A DNA stretch of 64,000 nt from Deroplatys truncata (taxonomy: Eukaryota; Arthropoda; Insecta; Mantodea; Mantidae). Both the position numbers and the translations under genes were made by a program. The stretch is taken from assembly GCA_030765065.1 (NCBI GenBank), contig CM060985.1, positions 175,462,096 through 175,526,095 of the forward strand. The letters are read 5' to 3'. Shown one piece after another: positions 1 to 10,602 of the stretch; the first letter of the stretch is position 1; every line of letters starts with the position of its first letter. Below the pieces are notes generated by a model. The model was not told where the DNA came from and searched no databases. It was given only the letters and a program-made list of their open reading frames with translations.

Positions 1-11
1 CTATCCTGAAT

Positions 12-1301
12 TTACTTTTTATCATCTTGGTCTTCTGTTTCACCTTTATCGTCATTGTTGTATGGTTTCAGCATCTCAATATGGAACTTTCCAATGCTTT
101 TTCGAGTTGTTGGGTTACATAATTCATATGTATTTGTTCCATATATTTCAACAACTTCATATGGTCGATGGTATTTGAGAAACATTCGCCAATAAAGTTT
201 ATTTGCTTTATCCGACAATTTCTTGTTTTTAACCAAAACTAAATCTCCTATTTTGATCCTCCATGCCTTTCTCTTCTTTTCTTCATGTTTAATTTTTCTT
301 TTTATGGCCTTTTTCTTCATCCTCTCGAATGCTTTTCGGAACATCTCTTCTTCTGTTTGTGGTATTGAGTGCGCATCTGGAATGGCTTCTGGAATTTTCT
401 TACACATTGTATTTATCTTCTTTCCTAACTTATGTTCACATGGTTTGTATCCAGCCACATTGTTTACTGTCTCATTTAGTAGATTCTGAACGAAATTCAC
501 GTATCCATAACATTGGGTTTGTTTTCGATGGCACAGCACCCTTAAATAATTCGAAATTTCCTTAATTTCCCTCTCCACTGGTTTGGAGTTCGGTCTGTAT
601 CTTGACGAAAAATATGTTTAATGCCATTTTCTTTCAGTCCATCCATAAATTTTTTTCCTGTGAAGTACGAAGCATTATCGCTCAATACAGATTGGATCGG
701 TCCTTCTTCTATCACATATGACTTGAGTAGTCTATTCAAACATGCTAAACCTGTAGGTTTTCTCAAAGGGTAAATTCTTACATATTTGCTGAATATATCA
801 TAACAGACAAATATATATTTATTTCCAAATTGACTTGGAGGCATCGGACCATGAATATCAATACTAATTGCGCATCTCGGCTTATCCCTTATAACTGAAT
901 TAGTCTCAAATGCATATGCTGCATTTATTTGCTTTGCCTTCTGACACAGGTTGCAGCGCGATATTAAATTTCCGAACTTTCTGACGCATTTTGGATATGT
1001 ATAAATTTTCTAAAATCATAGAAGTTGTCCGGTGCGTCCCTGAGTGTGCTAACCCTTCGTGAAAATTCTTAATTAGTTCCTTTTCCATGCTTTTCGGAAC
1101 AATTACCTTCCAACTAGGCATTTCTTTTCCATGCTTCTTGTATAATGTCCCATCCCGAATTGCTACAATTTCTTTCTTTGCCTCTTCAATTAGTGGTGAA
1201 TTTTCTTTAAGTTCAAATAATTTTGCGTCCTCATTTTGAATTTCCCCCATGGTTTTCAATTTTCTTATCATTTCTTTGCTTAAAGGAATTTCAATTGTCA
1301 A
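12..1301 (-). pseudogene. Integrase region of gypsy-like element, frameshifted
   Basis: Three overlapping pieces in three frames cover an integrase: 906-1301 (histidine part of the HHCC zinc-binding domain, HEGLAHSGTHRT), 542-844 (catalytic core, first Asp in a DIHGPMP context outside the listed frame, second Asp in SVLSDNASYF) and 12-578 (third acidic residue in VEREIKEI, then the basic C-terminal part with the KIGDLVLVKN motif). The family joins retrotransposon cDNA to host DNA. Breaks fall near 910-960 and 560-600, so no intact enzyme can be made. The frame ends at position 12 in a Lys/Asp-rich tail. Confidence 0.85.
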
Positions 1302-1326
1302 TATTTTGACTTCATTTCTAGGCCTT

Positions 1327-1593
1327 TCAATATTTTCGGGAATTTGTGGGTTGTAAGTTTAATCTTGATAACAAATCACTGAAGGTATTATTCTTGCCAG
1401 GAATGTGTATAATCTCAATATCGAATGCAGATATTGCATGAATGTATCTAACAAGTTTTCCACTACATAATCTACACCGTTGAATGAAAGTTATGCTGAT
1501 GTGGTCTGAATATACTTTCACCTTTTGCTGATAAATATAGGTTTTAAAACGAATTAATGAGAAATATAGTGCTCCAATTTCTAGCTGAGTCAC
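1327..1593 (-). pseudogene. RNase H domain of gypsy-like element
   Basis: The fragment contains VYSDH and HIPGKNNTFSDLLSRL, hallmarks of the Ty3/gypsy RNase H and its end. The domain actually begins in the tail of the upstream RT frame (YVDASV near 1696-1713). A TAA at 1693-1695 cuts it just after that first catalytic Asp, and reading continues in the same frame to 1327. The family degrades the RNA strand of the RNA:DNA hybrid. The nonsense codon within the active-site region shows this copy is inactive. Confidence 0.8.
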
Positions 1594-1692
1594 TGAAGAA
1601 TTCCGCTCAATGTTTGTAAGTCCTCTAGAAGCTGTACTAATGACGTGAAAGTCATTGTTGATGTCTCGCTGTCCTAAAATTCCGGCGTATCC

Positions 1693-2850
1693 TTACACTG
1701 ATGCGTCGACATAAATCTCATATTCCAAATCTTCTCTGGGCCTCTCGAGCAATATGGACTTAGCAAAGAGTTCTTTTACTCTCTCAAAACATTTTTGATG
1801 ATCCTCTGTCCATCTCCACTTATTATTCTTTCGGAGTAGCTGCCGCAGTGGTTCTATTTCAGCCGAATATCTTGGCACGAACTTACTCTGAAAGTTCAAT
1901 ACCCCTAAGAGACGTCTAATTTGCTTCACGTTCCTTGGTGGTGGAATTTTCATTATTGCTTCTATTCTCTTCTGATCAGGTCTTATACCTCGTTCATCCA
2001 CTACATAACCCAGAAAATTTATTTCCTTGACACAAAATTTTGATTTTTGTATGTTTACAGTCATACCATGTTGTTGCAGTTTGTTTAACACATAATGTAC
2101 ATTATTCATATGTTCTTCAAATGTTTGACTAATGATGAGGAAATCGTCAATATACTTTATTAAAAAATCATCTGCAGAATTTCCAAAGATACTGTGAATG
2201 GCTCTCAAAAATCCACTTCCTGAGTTTTTTAAACCAAAAGGATTTACACAAAAACGATACTGGATCCCCGAGTACTGAAATGAAGTGTAATCACGCACTT
2301 GTGGATCTAATTCCACTTGCCAATATGAAGCAGTGCGGTCAATGGATGTCAAAAATCTCCCTCTTGAAAGTTTCGTAATTAGTTGTTCAATTCCTTCACT
2401 TTGAAAATGACCTGGCTTCATATACTTGTTGACATATCTACCGTCTAATGTTAATCTCAAACTACCATCTCGTTTAATACTCCAACAGATTGAATTTATA
2501 TGCTGAGAATTACTTTGCTCAATAATCCCATTTTCTAACATGCTATTTATTAGTTGTCTAGCTTTGTCCCGAAGACTTATAGGTAAATTGTCATACTTAT
2601 GTCTATATGGTGGTACGTCTTCTACCTGAAATGTATGATGATATACATTACATCTGCCTGGGATATTACTAAATACTGAACTATTGTTCATCAAAACATC
2701 ATGAAGGATTTGTTTTTGCGTTTTCGTAATGTTATAAGCTTCTTCACACTTGTGTATTATTTCCTCATTTCTATTCTCTTCCCAGTTGTCTGTCTCGCTG
2801 ACACGATCGTCTTTTGTTTGGATTGTAAATTTCTCTACTTTCTCTGGCAT
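1693..2850 (-). pseudogene. Reverse transcriptase of gypsy-like element
   Basis: A 385-residue open piece carries the RT palm and fingers: LDGRYVNKYMKPGHF, FLTSIDRTASYWQV (first catalytic Asp; most families have DL here), NPFGLKNSGSGF, and the YIDDFLIIS catalytic box, followed by NFLGYVVDERGIRPD and the RRLLGVLNFQSKFVP connection region. The domain is nearly full length and ends in the RNase H start. It shares its frame with the protease to the right and RNase H to the left, so the parent had one long pol frame. Confidence 0.92.
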
Positions 2851-2922
2851 TTCTACTAGCTGTTAAAATATGGCGTGGTGTTCCCTTCATATTCTGTGAC
2901 TACTTGCTTTATCTGACTATTT

Positions 2923-3375
2923 CTAACGGTCTCTGTTATTTGCACAAAAAAACTCTTGGTCACAAAGATTTTTCTCATCCTTTGTCATCTCAATCACAGA
3001 AACTTTCTCTTTTATAAATGGTACCTTTATTTCTCTATCATCTTTTGTCATTTTTAACTCTTCATGTTTAAAATCTATACATGCTTCATATTCATGTAGG
3101 AAGTCACATCCTATAATTATGTCACAAATCAGATGGTTTACAATTAGAAACATAACCTCAAATTTCTCTCCGCCGATAAGTATGTTAAGTAGAGCTTGTG
3201 TTTTTATGACCTGTGTCGTTCTTCCGATTGCAACACGACAAACTAAATTACTAGTGGGAAGGGCCATAATTTTGTTACCTTCATTTATCAAATTTCTGTA
3301 AAATTTCTGCGAACAAATTGAAGCTGATGAACCAGAATCTATAGTTGCAATGATTTCTTTCTTCGCAATTTCCAT
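2923..3375 (-). pseudogene. Retroviral-type aspartic protease
   Basis: The active-site triplet lies in ATIDSGSSASICS at about residues 10-22, and IIGCDFLHEY near residue 90 matches the conserved (I/L)IGxDFL strand of retropepsins. The family cleaves the Gag-Pol polyprotein. The frame is the same as the RT frame and is closed by a stop at 2923-2925. Confidence 0.85.
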
Positions 3376-3519
3376 CCTAACATGAGGTGACTCGAAATTT
3401 TCTCCCTTATCTTTTGTTGCTGCAATCTTATTACAGGGTGTGTGTAGGCATATTATTTGTATTGGTAATGGATACTGAATTATTAAAGACGTCCTGAGAA
3501 CCTACTGCACAGGAGTCTA

Positions 3520-3957
3520 TTAACAGTTTTCCTGGTTACTTCCTTGTTCACGTACGGGACTGCCATTCCTAACAGGAGCTAAATCTATCTCATTTTCGCT
3601 ACCATTGTTTTGAGTTCCCCTTCCTCGAGTTCGAAATCCTCGATTTCTGAAATTATGTCCTCTTGGCACATAATTTTCTTGCCGTTCCTCAGATCTTTCC
3701 CGGTTATTGTTTTCCCTCCAGTGAGTGAAATTTCCCCTTTGTCTAATGTACCGCCTTCCATAATTTTGCCCTCTTTCCGGCAATCTTTCTGTCCTGACAT
3801 AATTTATTTGTTCCTGTCGACCTGGTCTCTCGTCTATCCTCGATCTTTCAAATTGTGGAACGTATGATTGATACCGTTGTCTGGTATTATTCTCATGACG
3901 CCTGTCTTGTCCTCTACTTTGCTGATAACTACCTTGGTAATTTCGTCTATCTCGCAC
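3520..3957 (-). pseudogene. Arg/Gly-rich C-terminal part of gag
   Basis: This 145-residue piece is dominated by Arg, Asn, Gly and Gln, with RGRG- and RNRG-type runs (RNRGFRTRGRG). It sits where nucleocapsid would be, in frame with gag and protease, but no CCHC zinc knuckle is visible. An RG-rich basic tail that binds RNA without a zinc finger is the likely role; this is inference from composition and position. Confidence 0.7.
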
Positions 3958-3996
3958 ATCTAAAAATCTATGCTCCCACTCTCGAGATATATCTTC

Positions 3997-5629
3997 TTAC
4001 TGTTGTTCCAAAGCTGTCATTAATTCTGTTATCTCATAGATGCTACGTGGTTTTGCAATTAATAAGTAATTTTGTATCCTTAAAGGATAATGCCTTGTGA
4101 GCAAACTCACAAAATCTTCCTCATTGATTGGAGGTGACAAGTTCCTAACCTGACTTGCATGTTTCAGTAAGTAATCAGTCATTGATATTCCCTCTCGTGG
4201 ATTAAATTGACCATGACTAAGCATTGCTCGAATCCTGTGCTGTAACGTAACACTCAAAAATCTGTTCATGAATAGCCTCTTAAAGGATTGATATGAAATT
4301 TCACCCCCTGATACCATTTGTAACCAATCTAAAGTTTTCTGGTCCAAACATCTTTTGACAACTATCATTTTTAATGCTTCAGGTATCTTTTTAATTTGAA
4401 AATACTCTGATAAGTCTGCAATAAACTGTACTGGACTGGAGTTTTCATTAAATTTTGGAAGTGGAAAATCACTTAAGATATGATTGTAATTTTGCAAATT
4501 CCCTACTCCCATATTTAAATTCTCTAGTGTTACTTGTGCACTCTGAGTTTCAGCATGAGCTATAGATGAAGCTGCCGCATCACTCACATTATTAGTCATA
4601 CCTGATGAACTACCTCTATCATTATTTTGTACATCAGATACATTAACATCACATATATTTACCCTTGAATTTAATTCTAACCTATTTACAGTACCTTGCA
4701 GATTTTCTATTGTCTGTTCCAATTTTTTATTGTTCTCATTTTGAACATCTTGGTGTTTGTTAATTTCAGAAGTTAGCTTTTGATTCAAATCTATAGACAA
4801 AACTTTAACTTCTTCAGACAATTTATTTCTCTGTGCTTCTGACTCCTTCTGAATTTCAGATATTTCCCCTCTGAAATTAACTTGCACCTGAATTAAATCT
4901 GCATTTGTAGCCTCCATCATCTCTCTTAACTCATTTGAAATGCTACTCATTCGGCTACCTAACTCTATACATTTTACATCAACATGTTCTATTTTATTAT
5001 TAACCTCACTTTTTTGGTTAGATATTTCCCTGCTCATGTCTTAACATTTTCTTTGAAACTTCACCTATTTCATTTGCTATCATTTCCTGATTTTCATTTC
5101 TCATTTTCATCATACTACTATCTAACTCAATGAATTTCTTTTCAATTTCTTCCCTATTTTGATCTATTTTCTTTTCTAATTTCTCATTACTTTTACCAAT
5201 ATCTTGAGTTAGTTTTTCTAATTTCTCATTAGTCTTACCAATATCTTCCCTCAATTCCCTATTATTCTTTTGCATATCTTCCCTTAATTGATCTGTAATA
5301 CTCTTACTAATATCTTCCCTCAATTCTTTCTTATTCTTTTCTAGTTTTTGTTCTAATTTCTCATTATTCTTTTCCATATCTACCCTGTTTTGATCTATAA
5401 TTTTTTTTAGCATTTCCATCATCATACTAGCATCAAAATTAACATTTCGTGCTATTCTATTCTGACTTTCTGCACTAACATTTTCTCCCTCAAATCCTAC
5501 ATTGTTTGAGCTATTTTCTGTAACCTGTATTGAATTACAGCTAACTGTTACAATATCCCCTTCCATCATTGTTTCTTCAATATTATTAGTGGACATTGTT
5601 TTCTTTATCCTACCGATCCTAAGGTACAT
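3997..5629 (-). pseudogene. Gag with long N-terminal coiled coil, frameshifted
   Basis: Two frames overlap by 20 bases near 5018-5037 and differ by one register. The first (5629 to 5018) starts with a short acidic leader and then runs of Lys/Glu/Leu heptads in repeated KNNEKLEQ and LREDI units. The second (5037 to 3997) continues the coiled coil for about 130 residues and then has a capsid-like block: LSDFPLPKFNENSSPVQF, FMNRFLSV and ISMTDYLLKHASQVRNL resemble the retrotransposon gag core. Particle assembly is the family role. The in-frame stop at 3997-3999 separates it from the RG-rich tail. Confidence 0.8.
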
Positions 5630-5960
5630 TTAAATTTTTACACCTTTTTTTTGTTTAGAATTAAAATCACACTTTTCTAACCTTTCTGATTCTATCTGCT
5701 GATGTTGCTTTGATGTCCAGCTTTCTGACCCTCTCTCCTAGATTTATATGTCGCTTCTGCGTCGTATTATGATGAATCTACGTCGTCTTGGTGTCCTGTA
5801 GTTGAATTCCCCTGTTGCCTTTTAATCTCGGAATTACGATGTCCACTCATCCGCGTCGTCTGTCGTCCCTGTAGTTGTTTCTGGAATCTGCGTCTTGTAG
5901 TTCAGTTCACTGCTCCATTCGTTCCACGTCCTGGTTCCTTCGCCCCTTCCTGGTCATTCT

Positions 5961-5980
5961 GCCCCACGTTCTGGGTGCCA
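5961..5980 (-). other. Primer binding site of gypsy-like element
   Basis: On the minus strand these 20 bases read TGGCACCCAGAACGTGGGGC, starting three bases after the CA end of the LTR. Starting with TGG, complementary to a tRNA CCA end, is the hallmark of a tRNA-primed site. I do not assign the tRNA. Confidence 0.7.
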
Positions 5981-5983
5981 ATT

Positions 5984-6848
5984 TGCGACGGTATTATTTA
6001 TAATGTTTGTGTATTTGTGTTTACTCCACGTGGTGAAGCCATTTTGTGACGTGATTCTTTGTTAGGTTTGTTAGCTCCATCTGGTGTTAGCAATTTGCGG
6101 CAGTATTAGTGTTTATTTGAAAGAATGCTACTGTTATTTTATTTAATTTTGGTCCACTGTCCTCCGGCTAGCTATTATCCTTTTAGTTGAGCACTTCTCT
6201 TTACACAGGTTGTGTAAACGGAAAGGAGTCTCTTATCCAAATATAACACTGATGAAGGAATTTGTTTTACACTTTTATTTTCGAACACATTCACTATCAC
6301 ATTTACACATTGATCTTGACACTCGCCAAACTGAAACTGTTATAATAACTTCATTAGTGATCATTCTTAATTCGCGTACTTCAACTTTTTGTGTGATTAA
6401 CTTTACAACACTTGAGATTTTTCATAACTCTGCTACGCGTAACCTGCGAATTGATAGCCGACGTGTACTGTACAAATATTTCTGCTGGACTGAAGGCGAC
6501 GTGTAACGTACAAATGTTTTCGACGAACTGACGGGGTCTACCTCTAACCTAGCCCTTTTTATACTCCTACACCCCGATATGCCTAAAGATTATAACTGAG
6601 TTGCTATTTGCTAATAAAACGCGCCAACATTAGCGTCTATTTTTATATCCAATGAAAATTATGAATACATATGCTCTAGGGAAAATGTTCCAGCAAATTC
6701 TAAAGAAAAACGCGCCAATATTACGTAACTTCCTCGTCTCTAATAATGATAAACAGCTCACCCCCACGCTGCATTATTGCACGCTATTATTGTCAGTTTC
6801 AGTAAGGCCGCATAAACTTACTTCTCAACAATAATTACAATCAACAAA
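5984..6848 (-). repeat. 5' LTR of gypsy-like element
   Basis: The LTR is bounded by the primer site on its left. Its far end is estimated only (the homologous second LTR is not in the window). A minus-strand TATA box (TATAAAAA, 6556-6563) lies in a suitable place for the LTR promoter. The primer-site-proximal end contains two extra PBS/LTR-end-like units at 6023-6052 and 6073-6103. Confidence 0.55.
6556..6563 (-). promoter_or_regulatory. TATA box in LTR
   Basis: The minus strand reads TATAAAAA followed by GGGCTAGG, inside the LTR and directed into the element. Confidence 0.5.
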
Positions 6849-7430
6849 CATCTCAAATCAATGTCACACAAAAATGCATATTCATACTATAATCATTCTT
6901 TACATTTAAATAATTTGTGATACAAATTACTGCATCAATTTACAGATAATATATACATAATGTAATGTGTATATGTATATGGTCCTTGCTTTTGTCGTAA
7001 ATTGTGGCCCAAGTCCATTATTAATCTTTTGCTATACGCCTGAGCAGATAGAAATGTCAACGTTTATCCACTGTTATTTACTACAATATGCATGTGATTT
7101 GAGTTTCATGATCTTAATGTAGTAATTCAATTACGAGAAAATATATGGTTATTATTTATGTATTAGAAAACGACACGATTATACGTTTTGTACAGTGTTT
7201 GTTGCTGTCCGTATTTGCGCGGCACACATTTCTGTTGAGAGAAGAGCTGGCAACCCAGCACACGTACGTTGCAGCCAGGCGGTTGCTGTCAGAATGGACT
7301 CGTTTTAATGCAGCAGTAGTCATCACAGGGGTGATGGTGGTATTGGCTAAGTGGAAACTGAGGGCACTAACTCCCCACATGGACACGGTGTGTCACTAGT
7401 TGTACTTTTGCGGGAAAGGCGAATTTTCTG
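6849..7430. other. Unassigned non-coding stretch
   Basis: AT-rich sequence without a coding frame or repeat that I recognise. From about 7230 base composition rises toward the candidate promoter that follows. Confidence 0.4.
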
Positions 7431-7556
7431 ATTGGCTGTTCAAGTTTCGAAGTTCGTAACGAACTACATGGCAGGCACGAAGAAAGGGACCATCTTGGAT
7501 TTTTATAGCTGGAAGTTTTCGTCCGAAGTTTTTTCACCAGGAACAAAGCCGAGACG
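7431..7556 (+). other. Candidate host promoter and first exon
   Basis: An inverted CCAAT box (ATTGGCT, 7431-7437) is followed by an ATG at 7468 with 29 open codons (starting MAGTKKGTILDFYSW) to a donor GAGACG|GTAATC at 7556/7557. A CCATCTTGG motif (YY1-like) lies at 7490-7498. Local GC is higher than around it. The reading phase at the donor does not match the open phase of the next exon-like block, so this may be a leader exon rather than coding. It could belong to a non-coding RNA or to 5' untranslated exons of the QNG1 gene downstream; the latter is only a guess. Confidence 0.35.
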
Positions 7557-7706
7557 GTAATCATACATTTACTCTATTTCTGATTGAATGTATATTTGTT
7601 GTAATATTGGTATTTTCTATTAACTTCAGTGATATTCGTAGAATGAGGTAGAAAACTGATAGGTTACTGTGTGTTGCAATATTTTATATAACGAATTAAT
7701 TTTCAG

Positions 7707-7802
7707 ATACATTGAGCCGTCCAGACAGAGGGGATACGCCTACGATTTACATTCCTTCCAGTGTTGTGGTTCGAGTCCCGAATGGTGACATAGAATCTGA
7801 AG
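7707..7802 (+). other. Exon-like block B, paralogue of block C
   Basis: The block lies between a good acceptor (AATTAATTTTCAG|AT) and donor (GAAG|GTATG), and is 96 nt long, a multiple of three. One frame is open across it, reading LSRPDRGDTPTIYIPSS within a longer open stretch. Its first 20 or so bases resemble those of the next block. I do not recognise the protein. Confidence 0.35.
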
Positions 7803-7905
7803 GTATGTTATTAAGTTTCCAGCATGAGAGTGCTGGATGAAAGGTTAAGTTTTTAAGAGCTTCTTAGTGTTGCTGAATTTTATATTGTCCTGATTTATTT
7901 TTCAG

Positions 7906-7995
7906 ATATTGTGAGCCATCCAGACAGTGGAATATACGATTAATTTTCTTGTTTGCACTTCATAATTGATGGGTGGAGATCACAGCCAAAAGTAG
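7906..7995 (+). other. Exon-like block C, paralogue of block B
   Basis: A 90-nt block follows TTTATTTTTCAG and ends at TAG|GTAAGG. It begins with GTGAGCCATCCAGACAG where block B has TTGAGCCGTCCAGACAG. In the frame that is open in block B this block stops after about 12 codons (VSHPDSGIYD, then TAA). The pair looks like a duplicated exon, either alternative or non-coding. Confidence 0.3.
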
Positions 7996-8789
7996 GTAAG
8001 GTAAAATTAACCTGTAATGCAAATTAATTAGCATGTTACTGTGCTAATATTCAAACACATAGATGCAGATCATGCGAGTGATACTCTTGTATAATTAAAA
8101 AATGTAGGATTATTGGTGGACTGACACACTAACTGTCAAGGATAGCATGCCAATTATACTATAATTCTTTTAAGACAGTGCCCAAATGAAATTTTCTAAT
8201 ACAGAAGGAAGAAAGATATTTGATAGCATTCACATATATTTCAGTAATTCACCCTCTTTTGAGCATTTTTATCTAACTGCCACTATGTTCTTTTATGAAC
8301 TGGGCATGGTGTATGAAAATAGAAATTCTGGTAGCTTTTTTGACAATTAGTGTCCTTGTAATCTGTTATTACAGATGCTCAAAAGCATTTGTTTCCAAGA
8401 ATAACTGAAGTGTTTGTTTTGAGTGAAATTAGCAGCTTCAGTATGTGTTCTGAGGCTTTGAAATTCCAAAGTGGTTTCAATCTTTCGTGTCTGTTTTCTA
8501 CCATTTAAACTTTGTAGCAATTTTGATGATACAAAATCTTTCCCTTAAAGATACATTGTGCAGTAGTAATTAAGTTGCAGGATATTATAAGAAATGTATA
8601 GGCATTTAAATGATCGTGTTGTTTTTGTGCAAAAATCAAAGGTTTTGAAGTAATGGGCATTTAATATTTTTAAATGTATTGAAGCCTTTTAAGTTAACAC
8701 ATATGATATACATGAAGTTGATCACGATATATGATGAATCATTTGTAGAATACTTATGAAAATAGCTTACTGTGAGTAGAGAAAGTCTT
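7996..8789. other. Unassigned non-coding stretch
   Basis: AT-rich sequence with no frame or repeat that I can assign. Confidence 0.4.
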
Positions 8790-8852
8790 AGATGGCAGAG
8801 CAGTGGTATGGCAAGTTAAAGATTGCTGGTTTGAATCCCAGGCATGGCATTG
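8790..8852 (+). repeat. tRNA-like SINE head or tRNA pseudogene
   Basis: A box (ATGGCAGAGCAGTGG, from 8792) and B box (GGTTTGAATCC, 8828-8838) of a pol III type 2 promoter are spaced as in tRNA-derived SINEs. The flanks do not fold as an intact tRNA, and no body or tail is evident. Confidence 0.4.
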
Positions 8853-9222
8853 TATTTTTCAGTGAAGGTTCCATGAATCTTTTCAATGAATTGGATCTTC
8901 TGAATGATCCTTTGATCTGTTATTTATAGCGAACATTTTAACACACTGAGTATTTTAAATGCTCTTCATATACAGCACATTGCATCCAGGTTACTATGGG
9001 AGGTTAGGTTTTTTTTATATAAGCTTAGGTTTCTGAATTTATGGAAGGTTAGCATTAGGTTTGTTTATTTATATATATAAGCTTAGTTTTCTGAATTCAC
9101 AGAAGGTTAGTAAGTTTTTTTAATGAAAAGTGTTTAAAATTTCACTATAAATAACAGTTCGAAGGATCCTTCAAAAGATCTGATTCATTGAACCTTCAAT
9201 GAAAAGATCCATGGAAACTTTG
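8853..9222. repeat. Fold-back element with TTAGG-rich loop
   Basis: The left arm (about 8853-8932, ending CTGTTATTTATAG) is repeated inverted at about 9137-9220 (starting CTATAAATAACAG) at roughly 80% identity. The loop contains two units of the dispersed GGTTAGG...ATATAAGCTTAG...TTTCTGAATT repeat (8998-9118). Confidence 0.65.
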
Positions 9223-9309
9223 CATATACTGAATTTTATTTTGTTCAAGTAACACAAAGTGGTGGTGGTTTTACAATAAAAAGTGTTATTTCCTTCTCAT
9301 TTAGCACTT

Positions 9310-9893
9310 TATCAACCAAACTTTTTTGCCACTTTTTAACGGTTTCCCAGTTTTGTGTTAAAACAGCTTATTCACACTATGCACTTCTTCCTTTGTCATG
9401 GCAACTCAAACACTAACTGATAAAGTCGAAGATTTGACCTGGGCTGAGCATATGAGTGCTAGCGTATTATGAATGACTGTTTGCTTATTATATTTCCTGT
9501 GTTATGCAAAGAGTTTATTTGGTGCTCAGATAGCACCGCTGCGAATTCATTGCTGCATTTCTCATATAGGCAAGAGAATAGCAGTCATCCATACAGTTGG
9601 TAATTAACAAAAAGATACTCTTTGATTGTTAATGCAATAGCAGGTAGAATTAAGAAAATCATATTTTGTAATCTCTTAACAGTTACTATATATCCATAAC
9701 CTTTCGCAATGAATTCTTACGATAATCACAATAAAATGTGTAGTTCTATACCTTTCCTACTCCAATGTTTCATGACACAATACGTTTGAGGAATTATTTA
9801 CATTGGCATAAGCGTAGTGCTTAGTTTCAAGACAAGAGGAAGCATATGCTTTGTTTACATCAGAGAGAACTCTGGTTTACAGTGGATAGTGTG
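9310..9893 (+). mobile_element. Partial copy of 1.1-kb repeat family X
   Basis: It matches the right part of the copy at 19313-20428 (same strand) and the inverted copy at 57163-58230. Shared blocks include TGAGCATATG...GTATTATGAATGACTGTT and CAGATAGCACC, and it ends in CTCTGGTTTACAGTGGATAGT, the family's terminal repeat. The left half is missing. Confidence 0.7.
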
Positions 9894-10602
9894 TAATATA
9901 ATCACAAGGTGTTTGTAACCACAAATTTTTCCTTTATGTAAGCAATTTCTCTTTTCAGAAACCTACTTTTAAGGGTAGTTTAAACATGTGTGTTCTATTT
10001 AATTCTAGGATATACACAATGGAAAGTTGGAGTTAAGTTGTGGCTATTTGTGTCCAGTGGTAGTGCTTCAAGTCAGAGCACAGAGAGTGACAATGACATT
10101 AATAGTGTTAAATGGTGTGGTGAAACTTGCTAATAACATTTATTGCACTGCTAATAGCAATTTAGTGAATGGCAAACAATAGCTACACTATTGCATATAA
10201 TGTGTGCATAAGTTTCTTTGTAGGAAATGGAAATGGAATTAAGTTATTCATGTCAAATTGTATTGCGCTATCTAGAGTAGAATAAAATAACAAGTGTCAA
10301 ACCTGTGTTATTCTTCCAATTTTCCTGTCAAATTCCACATCCTACTGTTGGTTGGAAGTTCAAATAAACCATGGAGGCAGTTTAAGTGCAAAAGATTTTA
10401 CTATGAAATATGCAGAAGAAATTATTGCAAGGTGCTGGATCTCATTCACTCTCAAAAATTTAAATGTGACCATTATGTATTATGACATAGAAACATTCAG
10501 CAACCACTATTAACCCCAATAATATTATATAAAAAGCAATGTATGTGCCGACTATTGGATAATTTAATAAGTTACACAGGAATAAACAGTTGTGTTTTTC
10601 AT
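9894..10602. other. Unassigned non-coding stretch
   Basis: AT-rich sequence; the short open frame at 10294-10485 has no recognisable feature. Confidence 0.4.

Larger units (their letters stand above)
1..6848 (-). mobile_element. Ty3/gypsy-like LTR retrotransposon, 3' end outside window
   Basis: Read on the minus strand, the order is LTR (5984 to about 6848), primer binding site (5961-5980), coiled-coil gag, RG-rich gag tail, protease, reverse transcriptase, RNase H and integrase. This is the Ty3/gypsy order (integrase after RNase H). Gag, RG tail, protease, RT and RNase H (5037 down to 1327) all share one reading frame and are separated only by stop codons. Frameshifts occur near 5030 in the gag leader and in the integrase. 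The copy is therefore a dead gag-pol element. The second LTR would lie left of position 1, and no envelope-like frame is visible. Confidence 0.9.

Noticed and set aside
1-12. Envelope gene of the gypsy-like element
   Set aside because: The integrase frame ends at position 12 and the window stops; nothing can be said about sequence beyond.
7367-7564. 65-codon minus-strand frame
   Set aside because: It is antisense to the candidate first exon and has no independent support.
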